From the NCBI GenBank assembly GCA_964595575.1, contig CAZQRA010000023.1, positions 1 to 42,423 on the forward strand: DNA of 42,423 nt, in the 5' to 3' direction. The notes beneath the pieces are model-generated. The model did not search any database. It was not told the origin of the DNA and worked only from the letters and a program-made list of their open reading frames with translations. This DNA comes from PALSA-612 sp964595575 (GTDB lineage Bacteria > Actinomycetota > Thermoleophilia > Gaiellales > Gaiellaceae). Position 1 is the first letter of the stretch; each line of letters starts with the position of its first letter. The translations under genes and the position numbers were made by a program. Below are positions 22,864 through 30,293 of the stretch, piece by piece.

Positions 22864-23875
22864 CGACCACCACCCGCCGCCCCCGACGACCGTCGGCGCC
22901 CAACCGGCAGGCGAGCTCGTATGTGATGGTCCCCGCCACCCTGGCGTGCTCCTCCAGGAGGAGGCCCTCCCCCACCAGGGTGACCGGCGTCCCCGGGGGG
23001 AGCTCGCGGTCGAGGAGGACGGCGAAGGAGTCCATGGACACGGTGCCGACCACGGGCCGGCGCTCGCCCCCCACCAGCACCTCCGTGCCCGTGAGGTCGC
23101 GGAGGAAGCCATCGGCGTAGCCCACGGGGACGAGGCCGATCCAGACCTCCTGGGCGGCCACGAACCGCCTGCCGTAGCCCGTGCTCTCCCCCGGCCGGAG
23201 CAGCTTGACCTGGGCCAGCTCGCTCCGCCACGAGAGGGCAGGGCGGAGACCGTCCTGGGCAGGATCGGCGTGGAAGGGAGAGAGCCCGTGGAGGGCGATG
23301 CCGCAGCGGGCGGCCTGGAAGCGGGCCTCGGGCAGGCGGAGGGCGGCGGCGCTGTTGGCCAGGTGAGCCTGGAGGTGGGGGTAGGCCTGAGCCAGGGCTC
23401 GGAAGCGCTCCACCTGGGCCCGGGCGAAGGCAAGGTCGGTGTCGGCAGTGGCAAGGTGGCTCATGAGGCCGACCACGTCCTCGCTCAGGGACGGAAGCTC
23501 GCGGTAGCCGAAGCGGCCCATGCCCGTGTCCACCTTGACGTGGAGCGGGATGCCCTGGGGAAGAGGCCCTCCTGCCCAGGCCAGCTCCAGCCTCGCCTCC
23601 CGGGCCTGGCGGAGCTCCTCCCGCGCCGCCGGGCCCATGACCAAGATGCGGGCCTCGGGGAACGACCTCCGCAGCGCCAGCCCCTCGCCCACCGTGGCCA
23701 CGCACAGGGCCCGCGCCCCCTCCTCCAGGGCCGCCCGGGCCACGTCCTCGGCCCCATGCCCGTAGGCGTCGGCCTTGACGACGGCCCACAGCTCCGCCCC
23801 GGCGAGGGCTCGGATGAGGGTGCGGGCGTTCGCCCGAACGGCCCCCAGGTCGATCCTGATCTCAGACCGCGGCAT
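22856..23875 (-). CDS. alr: Alanine racemase
   Basis: PLP enzyme of 339 residues converting L- to D-alanine for peptidoglycan. The PLP lysine is Lys34 in AVVKADAYGHG, in the N-terminal TIM barrel. The second catalytic base is Tyr234 in STGYGRRFVA, followed by the conserved GLVPVGYADGF and GTVSMDSFAVLL. It is slightly shorter than average (about 360-380). The ATG overlaps the nnr stop by 14 nt, so translation is coupled. The order acpS-nnr-alr is familiar from many actinobacteria and firmicutes. Confidence 0.95.
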   Translation of the reverse strand: MPRSEIRIDLGAVRANARTLIRALAGAELWAVVKADAYGHGAEDVARAALEEGARALCVATVGEGLALRRSFPEARILVMGPAAREELRQAREARLELAWAGGPLPQGIPLHVKVDTGMGRFGYRELPSLSEDVVGLMSHLATADTDLAFARAQVERFRALAQAYPHLQAHLANSAAALRLPEARFQAARCGIALHGLSPFHADPAQDGLRPALSWRSELAQVKLLRPGESTGYGRRFVAAQEVWIGLVPVGYADGFLRDLTGTEVLVGGERRPVVGTVSMDSFAVLLDRELPPGTPVTLVGEGLLLEEHARVAGTITYELACRLGADGRRGRRVVVDG

Positions 23876-25232
23876 CGAGGACCTGGGGCAGCCGGCGGAG
23901 GAGGTCGCGGGCGACGAGCCCCCGGCCCGGCCCCAGCGAGGCGGCGAGCGCGCAGGCGGTGGCTCCGCAAGCAGCAGCGAGGGGAGCCTCCATCCCCTTG
24001 GCCAGGAAGGCGGCGATCACGCCCGTGAGGACGTCGCCGGAGCCGGCGGTGGCCAGCGAGGGCGGGCCCATCCCGCAGACGATCGCTCCGCGGCCGGGGG
24101 CGGCGACGATGGTGTCCGCTCCCTTGAGGAGGCACACGCACCCGAACCGCTCCACCGCCAGGGCCGCCGCCGCCAGTCGGTGGGCGGAGACCCAGGAGCT
24201 CTCCACCCCGAGCAGGCGGGCGAGCTCGCCGGCGTGGGGGGTAATCACCGTGGGAGACGCCCGCTGGGCGGTGGAGGAGGGGTCGAGCCCGAACAAGGCG
24301 TCGGCATCGACCACGGCCGGCAAGGGGACGCGGGCGAGGAGCCTGCGCACGAGCGCCCGCCGCTCCTCTGTCCGCCCCAGCCCCGGCCCCAAGGCCAGGG
24401 CACCTGCCCGCTCGGCGGCCGCCTCCGCCTCCTCCAGGGGGCGCTTGACCGCCTCCACGACGAGCGTCTGGAGGACGTCCAGGGACTCGGCCGGGGCGGC
24501 CACGGCCACGTATCCGGCGTCCGCCCGGAAGGCTGCCTCGGCGGCGAGAGCGGCGGCCCCCGTCATCCCCGGAGCGCCCCCCACCACCAGCACCGACCCG
24601 GCCGTGTACTTGTTGTCGGAAGGGCGCTTGCGGGGGACGAGACGGAGGATCTCGGGGGTGGCGGAGCGGTGCTCGGTCTCCCCGTGCTCGAGGCCGATGT
24701 CGCGCACCACCACCTCCCCCGCGTAGAAGCGACCGGGAGCCACCGCCAGCCCCACCTTGCGCCCGTGGAAGGTGACGCTGAGGGTGGCCTGCACCGCCGC
24801 CCCCGCCACCTCGCCGGTCGAGGCATCCACGCCCGAGGGGAGATCCACCGCCACCACCGGGACCGAGGCCGCGTTTACCTGCTCGATCACGGCCGCCGCC
24901 TGCGGCCGGGGGGTGCCCGAGAAGCCGGTGCCGAAGAGGGCGTCGATGATCACGTCGGGACGGCCCAGGTCGCGCTCGCCCGCCTTGGCGTCGACGACCC
25001 TCACCTCGCGCCCCGCCCGGCGCAGTCGCTCGGCGGCGATCCGCCCGTCCCCCCCGTTGGCGCCGCCCCCGCAGACGGCGGTGAACGAGCGAGCCTCCGG
25101 GAAGCGGCGCAGGGCCTCCTCGGCCACGGCCGCCCCGGCCCGCTCCATGAGCTCGGGCACGGTGTCCGGCCAGCCCGGGTAGCGCTCCTCGGCGGCCCGC
25201 ATCTCCGCCGACGTGTACAGCGGCTCCAGCAC
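23862..25232 (-). CDS. nnr: Bifunctional NAD(P)HX epimerase / ADP-dependent dehydratase
   Basis: Protein of 456 residues that repairs hydrated NADH and NADPH. The N-terminal YjeF epimerase domain (about 1-205) has SAEMRAAEERYPG, CGGGANGGDGRIAAERLR and VDLPSGVDASTG. The C-terminal ribokinase-like dehydratase domain has KYTAGSVLVVGGAPGMTGAA, TPHAGELARLLG and the catalytic GSGDVLTGVIAAFLAKG. I placed the start at the GTG at 25232 (LEPLYTSAEM), which overlaps the acpS stop as TAGTG; the open frame upstream of it is a Gly-rich artefact. It is in a tightly packed operon with acpS and alr. Confidence 0.92.
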   Translation of the reverse strand: MLEPLYTSAEMRAAEERYPGWPDTVPELMERAGAAVAEEALRRFPEARSFTAVCGGGANGGDGRIAAERLRRAGREVRVVDAKAGERDLGRPDVIIDALFGTGFSGTPRPQAAAVIEQVNAASVPVVAVDLPSGVDASTGEVAGAAVQATLSVTFHGRKVGLAVAPGRFYAGEVVVRDIGLEHGETEHRSATPEILRLVPRKRPSDNKYTAGSVLVVGGAPGMTGAAALAAEAAFRADAGYVAVAAPAESLDVLQTLVVEAVKRPLEEAEAAAERAGALALGPGLGRTEERRALVRRLLARVPLPAVVDADALFGLDPSSTAQRASPTVITPHAGELARLLGVESSWVSAHRLAAAALAVERFGCVCLLKGADTIVAAPGRGAIVCGMGPPSLATAGSGDVLTGVIAAFLAKGMEAPLAAACGATACALAASLGPGRGLVARDLLRRLPQVLDAAV

Positions 25233-25636
25233 TACCGGGCCTCCACCACCACCACCGCCGCCGCCGCCGCCAGCTCGCGGGAGTGGGTGAGGGAGAGGTC
25301 GAGCGCCTGGACGCCCAGCGAGCGAGCCCGGGCCTCCACCCGCCCGGACAGCCGCACGGTCGGCTTGGGACGGCCGGCGATCTCGATCTCCCGCCAAGCG
25401 AAGGCCCGGGCGACCCCGAAGCCGAGCGCCTTCCCCACCGCCTCCTTGCCGGCGAAGCGGGCTGCGTAGTGCTGGGCGGGGTTGGGCCGAGACTCGCAGT
25501 ACTCCCGCTCTGCCGGCGTGAAGCAGCGCGTCCTGAAGGCTGGGTGGCGCTCGAGGGCCCGCCGCACCCGGGCCACCTCCACGAGGTCGAGCCCCACCCG
25601 CACGGCGCCGGGGCCTAGATCGCCCGTTCCAGCCAT
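25232..25636 (-). CDS. acpS: Holo-[acyl-carrier-protein] synthase
   Basis: Protein of up to 134 residues that transfers 4'-phosphopantetheine from CoA to ACP. Typical AcpS motifs are VGLDLVEVARVRRAL (metal-binding Asp), the central FAGKEAVGKALGFG (Glu and Lys), and DLSLTHSRELAAA near the end. The start is open: the ATG at 25636 overlaps the HAD gene by 22 nt and adds eleven residues, while a GTG at 25603 directly precedes the conserved strand (VRVGLDL) and would avoid the overlap. It feeds fatty-acid synthesis, to which FabI also belongs. Confidence 0.92.
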   Translation of the reverse strand: MAGTGDLGPGAVRVGLDLVEVARVRRALERHPAFRTRCFTPAEREYCESRPNPAQHYAARFAGKEAVGKALGFGVARAFAWREIEIAGRPKPTVRLSGRVEARARSLGVQALDLSLTHSRELAAAAAVVVVEAR

Positions 25637-26391
25637 TCCGGAAGCTCCGCCACCGAGTTGAGCACGACGTCGGGGACGACCGGGGAGCGGTCGAGGTCGT
25701 CGGGGCGAAACTTGCCGGTGCGCACGAGCGCCGTCTTCATGCCCAGACGCTGGGCTCCGGCGATGTCCGCCTCCAGGTCGTCACCCACCATCCAGGCCAA
25801 GGAAGGATCGCCGTCGAGGGCCTCCAGGGCTGCCTCGAAGTAGGCGGGGCTGGGCTTGCCCACCACCACCGCCTCCACCCCGGCCGCGTACTCGAGACCG
25901 GCCACGAACGCTCCCGCGTCCAGGAGAGGGCCGCGGGCCGTCTGCCACCACCGGTTCTTGTGCAGGCAGTAGAGCTCGGCGCCCGCCTGGAGCTCGGAGA
26001 AGGCCCGAGCCAGGTTCATGTAGCTGAACACCCGACCCGTCTCCGGCGTCTCGTCGGCCCCGCCGATCAGCACCGCGTCCGCCTCCTCCCCCACCAGCTC
26101 CACCCCCTCCAGGTCCTCCACCACCGCCGGCATCACCAAGGCGAGCACCCGCCGACCGCGGAGGAGCCGGGCGGCGGCGGCGGCCGTCGTCTGGAGCTCG
26201 CTCTCGGCTAGGTCGATCCCCAGGGCGCGCAGCTCCTGGGCGAGCTGGGCCCGGGAGCGGACGGTGGTGTTGGTGACGAAGCGCAGGCGGTGGCCGGCCT
26301 GCCGCAGCCGCCGCACGGCCAGCGCCCCGCCCGGGATGGGTCGCCCGGAGACGTGGAAGACGCCGTCGACGTCGAGGAGGATGGCCGCCAT
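25615..26391 (-). CDS. HAD-superfamily phosphatase (NagD/IIA subfamily)
   Basis: Protein of 258 residues. The HAD nucleophile motif is LLDVDGVFHVSG (Asp7 and Asp9), motif II lies in RFVTNTTVRSRAQLA, the lysine in VVVGKPSPAYF, and motif IV in WMVGDDLEADIAGAQRLGM. The C2a-type cap with the pattern VLALVMPAVVEDLEGVELV fits NagD/LHPP-like phosphatases, whose substrates are sugar phosphates, nucleotides or phosphoramides; which one cannot be said. The ATG at 26391 is supported by homology and by TACACT 9 nt upstream. It is the first gene of the leftward operon running to the methyltransferase. Confidence 0.9.
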   Translation of the reverse strand: MAAILLDVDGVFHVSGRPIPGGALAVRRLRQAGHRLRFVTNTTVRSRAQLAQELRALGIDLAESELQTTAAAAARLLRGRRVLALVMPAVVEDLEGVELVGEEADAVLIGGADETPETGRVFSYMNLARAFSELQAGAELYCLHKNRWWQTARGPLLDAGAFVAGLEYAAGVEAVVVGKPSPAYFEAALEALDGDPSLAWMVGDDLEADIAGAQRLGMKTALVRTGKFRPDDLDRSPVVPDVVLNSVAELPEWLERAI

Positions 26392-26400
26392 ACCGTCGCG

Positions 26401-26406
26401 AGTGTA
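26401..26406 (-). promoter_or_regulatory. Near-leaderless -10 element of the HAD-acpS-nnr-alr-cca operon
   Basis: TACACT on the minus strand, 9 nt before the ATG at 26391. Because the following genes overlap, it may drive all six genes down to 21065. Confidence 0.45.
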
Positions 26407-26510
26407 TTCGCCCGGAGCCACGAGCGAGAGGAGGCTAGAGGGCGGTAAAACCTTCGTTAAGAGCCGATGAGGGCGGCCCTGGCAAGGGGGCCTCCGGCCG
26501 GAGCAGCGGG

Positions 26511-26516
26511 TATGGT
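26511..26516 (+). promoter_or_regulatory. -10 element and ribosome-binding site of the glycosidase gene
   Basis: TATGGT, about 36 nt before the ATG at 26553, giving a leader of about 30 nt. AAGGAGCT (26540-26547) is a good Shine-Dalgarno 5 nt from the ATG. This gene is therefore of the leadered class. Confidence 0.45.
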
Positions 26517-26552
26517 CTTGGCACCCTGGGACCCTCCTCAAGGAGCTCGTCG

Positions 26553-27953
26553 ATGCCTCGTACTTGGTGTCTTGCCGCGTGCGCTCTCCTCGTCGGAGCC
26601 CTCGCCGGGCCTGCCGCTGCCGCCGAGCGGATGTTCGTAGGCTTCCAGGACGACCCCAGCTTCCGCTGGCGCCAGGATCGTGCCTCCGTCCTCGACAAGG
26701 CCGTCCAGGCGAACGCGAGCGTCGTGCGCACCACCGTCTACTGGTCGCGCATCGCCCCCTCCCGGCCTGCCAACGCCGCCAACCCCTTCGATCCCGCCTA
26801 CCGCTGGGACGACCTGGACGAGGTGGTGCAGGCAGCCCAGTTCCGAGGCATGGAGACGATGCTCACGATTTGGGGCACGCCCACCTGGGCCAACCGGGGG
26901 AGGGGGCAGAACCGGGCCCCCGACCGCATGAGCGACCTCCAGGCCTTCGCCCAGGCCCTGGCCGCCCGTTACTCGGGCAGGAACCCTGGCCTTCCCTACG
27001 TCCGCTTCTACTCGGTCTGGAACGAGCCCAACTTGGAGCAGTTCCTGGCCCCCACCTTCGACGCCAAGGGGCGTCCGGTCTCCCCCTTCGTCTACGCCAG
27101 GATGTTCCGGGCCGCCTACGCGGGCATCAAGGCCGGGAACCGACGCGCCCTGGTCGCCATCGGCGAGACCTCCCCCCGGGGCCGGGACAAGCCCTCCCCG
27201 GGGCCGGTGCAGGACTCCATCGCCCCCGGCACCTTCGCCCGCCTCCTCTCCACGGTGAGGCCCGCCCTCCGCTTCGACGCCTGGGCTCAGCATCCCTACT
27301 CCACCCTGGGCGCCGGCCCCCTGCAGCGCGCCCGCTTCCCCAACGTCCACCTGGTCAACCTGCCCCAGCTCGAGGACAGCCTCAAGCGCTGGTTCCGCAA
27401 GCGCTCGGTCCCGATCTGGGTCACGGAGTACGGGTTTGAGACGAAGCCGGGCGAGCCCAAGGGGGTGACGCCCGCCAGGCAGGCAGCCTACGCCCGCCAG
27501 GCCCTCCAGCTCCTGCGCGACCTCCCCTACGTCGAGGTCTTCATCTGGTTCATCCTCCGCGACGACCCCACCAGCACCTGGCAGAGCGGGCTCCTCAACC
27601 GCGACGGCAGCCGCAAGCCGGCCTTCGCCGCCTTCGCCGCTGCCGCCAAGCCCCTGGACGCCCGCAGCCCCATCATCCGGGTACGGCGAAACCAGGTCCC
27701 GGTGGTGCGCATTCCCGTGCTCGAGCTCGCCGCCCGGGACGGGGTAGGAGAGACGATCGGGGCCACCATCCGCCTGTTCAACCAGGGACAGCTGGCGGCC
27801 GTGACCCAGCTCCAGACCAAGATCGACGTGGATGGGTGGGCCACCTTCGTCTTCGGCAGGAGCGCCGTCCCGGCTACCTACCTCGTAACCTTCGACCTCA
27901 ACGACAAGAACGGCAACACCCTCCAGCGGACGGCCACGCTCGTCATCACCTGA
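26553..27953 (+). CDS. Secreted clan GH-A glycoside hydrolase-like protein
   Basis: Protein of 466 residues with a signal peptide (LAACALLVGALAGPAAAAE). The TIM-barrel domain has the two clan GH-A glutamates: acid/base Glu158 in SVWNEPN and nucleophile Glu292 in PIWVTEYGFET. Barrel landmarks are FRWRQDRASVLDKAVQANAS, TTVYWSRIAPS, MLTIWGTPTWANR and FIWFILRDDPTSTWQSG. This pattern is closest to GH39/GH5-like proteins. A C-terminal beta domain of about 100 residues (from about 370) may be carbohydrate-binding or structural. The substrate is unknown, but beta-linked polysaccharide is likely. It is divergent from the HAD operon. Confidence 0.85.
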   Translation: MPRTWCLAACALLVGALAGPAAAAERMFVGFQDDPSFRWRQDRASVLDKAVQANASVVRTTVYWSRIAPSRPANAANPFDPAYRWDDLDEVVQAAQFRGMETMLTIWGTPTWANRGRGQNRAPDRMSDLQAFAQALAARYSGRNPGLPYVRFYSVWNEPNLEQFLAPTFDAKGRPVSPFVYARMFRAAYAGIKAGNRRALVAIGETSPRGRDKPSPGPVQDSIAPGTFARLLSTVRPALRFDAWAQHPYSTLGAGPLQRARFPNVHLVNLPQLEDSLKRWFRKRSVPIWVTEYGFETKPGEPKGVTPARQAAYARQALQLLRDLPYVEVFIWFILRDDPTSTWQSGLLNRDGSRKPAFAAFAAAAKPLDARSPIIRVRRNQVPVVRIPVLELAARDGVGETIGATIRLFNQGQLAAVTQLQTKIDVDGWATFVFGRSAVPATYLVTFDLNDKNGNTLQRTATLVIT

Positions 27954-27992
27954 GGTCGAGCCGGCGGCTTCCCGCTGCGCGGCCCAGCTTGG

Positions 27993-29129
27993 CTACCCGG
28001 CCTTGAGGGCCTGCTCCCGGCGCTGGAGCTCCGTCTGGGCGCGGGCGACGAAGGCCTCCAGCTCCGCCTCCCGTTGGAGGAGCCGCTGCTCTCGCTCCTC
28101 CAGCTCGCGCTGCCAGCGCTCGAGCCTCTCCTCTCCCAGCTCCGCCTCGGTCTCCACCGCGATCTCCCGCCGCCTCACCTCCTCCTCCCGCTCGTCCAGC
28201 TCCCGCAGGCGACGGGCGAGCGACTCCTCGCCCGCCGTGAGCCGCTCGGCCCGTCGCTCCAGCCGCGTGCGCTCCGACTCGAGCAACGCCTCAGCGCTCG
28301 CGCACTCGGCCTCCCGCTGGGCAAGGATCCGCTCCCGCTCCTCGAGCTCCCGGGCGAGGGCATCCAGGTCGCGCCCGCGGGTGACAGCCGAAGCCAGGCG
28401 CTCGAGCTCCTCCTGCTTGGCCGCAAGCTCGGCCTCGAGGGTGCCCAGCTCGCGTCCCCGGGTCGCCTCCGAGGCCAGCTTCTCCACCTCCGCCTTGCGC
28501 CGGGCGAGCTCTTTCTCCCTCTCCTCCAGCTCCCGAAGGCACCGCTCGAGCTCCTCCCGCTCCCGAGCCAGCCGCTCCCTGTCCTCGGCCAGGCGGTCAG
28601 CCGCCGCCCGCAGGCTCTCCCGCTCGGCCACAAGCTCGGCCGACCGCCTGGAGGCGGTAGCCTCCACGTCCCGGCGGTGGCTTGCCAGCTCCTGCTCGAG
28701 CTGGGCGAGGGATGCCTCCCGCTCCTTGAGCGTCGCCTCCCGCTGGCTCAGCTCGGCCAGGGCGGCGGCCTGCCGCTCCTCCAGCTCGTAGCGGCGGGCG
28801 GCGAGATCTGCGTCGAGCTGGGAGAGCACCCTCTCGCGGGCCTCGAGCTCGGCCGCCAGCTCCTCCAGCTCTCGGGCTCGAGCCGCCAGCGCGGCGCTCC
28901 GCCGCTCCATCTCCTCCGCCAGGCCTGGGTCGGGCTCGACCGAGGGGGACGAAGCCTCCTGGCGGGGGAAGAGGAGCGGGGGAAGGACGGGGGGAGCCGT
29001 CCCTCCTTGCTTTGCCGCCTCCTTCCTCCGCCTGCGTCCGAGCTGGGCGCGAAGCCCGGTGCCGAAGCCTCGCTCGACCTCCTCGACCGTCTCCTCCTCG
29101 ACCGTCTCGTCGGCAGGGGAAGGGCTCAC
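27993..29129 (-). CDS. Long coiled-coil protein, function unknown
   Basis: Protein of 378 residues. After an acidic start (TVEEETVEEVERGFG) and a Pro-rich linker to about residue 75, the rest is one long Glu/Arg/Ala/Leu-rich coiled coil. Within it the phrase LAS-x-x-TRGR-x-L recurs about 33 residues apart (KLASEATRGRELGTLEAEL and RLASAVTRGRDLDALAREL). This interrupts the heptads and suggests an internal duplication. No membrane segment or signal peptide is visible, so it is probably cytosolic. The GTG start has AGGAG 5 nt upstream and TAGCCT (29143-29148, minus) as a possible -10. It lies directly behind the Tad operon on the same strand, so a link with pilus assembly or cell polarity is possible but unproven. 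Confidence 0.75.
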   Translation of the reverse strand: MSPSPADETVEEETVEEVERGFGTGLRAQLGRRRRKEAAKQGGTAPPVLPPLLFPRQEASSPSVEPDPGLAEEMERRSAALAARARELEELAAELEARERVLSQLDADLAARRYELEERQAAALAELSQREATLKEREASLAQLEQELASHRRDVEATASRRSAELVAERESLRAAADRLAEDRERLAREREELERCLRELEEREKELARRKAEVEKLASEATRGRELGTLEAELAAKQEELERLASAVTRGRDLDALARELEERERILAQREAECASAEALLESERTRLERRAERLTAGEESLARRLRELDEREEEVRRREIAVETEAELGEERLERWQRELEEREQRLLQREAELEAFVARAQTELQRREQALKAG

Positions 29130-29377
29130 CGCTTCTCCTGGGAGGCTAGGAGATGGGAACGAGGACGGCGCCCCAGGGGAGATCTCCGCCGGCAGCGGGC
29201 GTGCTCCCGGGCACGAAGCCGAGGCCGGAAGGGACGGTGGGAGGCGGGGAGGAAAGAGAGACGACCATCTCCCGGTCCCCGTCGGCAGGGCCGACGCCCT
29301 CCTCCATCCCCAAAAGGAGCGCTTCCCCGCTCGAGGAGAGGGTGGAGCGAGCTCCTTGGCCGCCGCCGGGCCACCGC
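29130..29377. other. Intergenic stretch between tadC and the coiled-coil gene
   Basis: About 250 nt with no convincing gene. One minus frame gives a short product rich in Pro/Gly/Ser (GMEEGVGPADGDREMVVS onward, ending in WGAVLVPIS) with no clear start or ribosome-binding site. It could be a decayed or tiny gene. The start-proximal end holds the coiled-coil gene's -10 candidate (29143-29148). Confidence 0.4.
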
Positions 29378-30289
29378 CTAGAAGGAGAGGATCTTGGCCA
29401 GGTTGAGGAAGGCGGGGCCCAGGATGACGATGAACATGGCCGGGAAGATGAAGGCCACGGTGGGGAAGAGCATCTTCACCGGCGCTTTCATGGCCCGCTC
29501 CTCGGCGGCGACCTGGCGGCGGTTGCGGGTATCGACCGCCTGCAAGCGGAGGATGCGCCCCAGGGAGATACCGAACTGGTCGGCCTGGATGATGGCCCGG
29601 CAGAAGGCTCCCACCTCGGGGACAGAGGTGCGGTCGGCGAGCTTCTTCAACGCCTCCTGGCGACTCTCGCCGATGCGGATCTCGTTGAGCATCAGGGTGA
29701 GCTCCTCGGCCAAGGGGCCCTCCATCTGCTCGACCAGCTTGGCCACGGCGGCGTCGAAGCCGAGGCCCGCCTCCACGGTGACGGCCAAGAGATCGAGGGC
29801 ATCGGGGAGGTCGGCCCGGATCCGCTCCTGCCTGGCTCGTGCCTTGGCGTTCACCACCACGTCCGGGCCGATGAAGCCCACGGCCGCCCCGGCCAGGGCG
29901 AAGAAGACGGCGACGGCGCCCCCGATGGGCAGCCCGAGGAGGAGACCGAGGAGGGCTCCCCCGATCGCCGCTCCCCCCTTCAAGGCCAGGAAGGCGGTGG
30001 GGCTGACCCGCCGCCCCAGCCCGGCCGAGAGCAGCCGCAGCGTGATCTCCTCGACGCTCGCCTTGGGGTTGATCCTGAGGACGAGCTTGGCCAGCTTCTC
30101 CATGGCGGGGAGGAGCGCCCGCTCCCGCAACGACTCCTCCGGCTGCCTCTCCCGCCGCGCCCCGCGACGCCCGTAGCTCACGGCTCGGGCGAAGGAGAGC
30201 GCCCGCTCGCGGGCGGGGACGGTCACCAGCTCCGCCACCAGGTAGGCGGCGGCGCCCAGGCAGAGGGAAGCGATCACGAGCAAGAGCAT
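29378..30289 (-). CDS. tadC: Tad pilus inner-membrane platform protein TadC
   Basis: Protein of 303 residues of the type II secretion F family. A hydrophobic N-terminus is followed by the cytoplasmic region with RIRADLPDALDLLAVTVEAGLGFDAAVAKL and TLMLNEIRIGESRQEALKKLADR, and the membrane-proximal FGISLGRILRLQA, ending in two closing helices (PTVAFIFPAMFIVILGPAFL). TadB and TadC form the platform that works with the TadA ATPase to assemble Flp pilins. It follows the TadB fusion by 4 nt and is the last core gene of the operon. Confidence 0.92.
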   Translation of the reverse strand: MLLLVIASLCLGAAAYLVAELVTVPARERALSFARAVSYGRRGARRERQPEESLRERALLPAMEKLAKLVLRINPKASVEEITLRLLSAGLGRRVSPTAFLALKGGAAIGGALLGLLLGLPIGGAVAVFFALAGAAVGFIGPDVVVNAKARARQERIRADLPDALDLLAVTVEAGLGFDAAVAKLVEQMEGPLAEELTLMLNEIRIGESRQEALKKLADRTSVPEVGAFCRAIIQADQFGISLGRILRLQAVDTRNRRQVAAEERAMKAPVKMLFPTVAFIFPAMFIVILGPAFLNLAKILSF

Positions 30290-30293
30290 GCGC

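Noticed and set aside
28000..29000. Long plus-strand Ser/Arg-rich frames opposite the coiled-coil gene
   Set aside because: They are antisense by-products of a Glu/Arg/Leu-rich coiled-coil sequence with strong codon bias.
29126..29374. Arg-rich 82-residue frame behind tadC
   Set aside because: Its composition is that of out-of-frame GC-rich DNA and it overlaps the coiled-coil gene's start.
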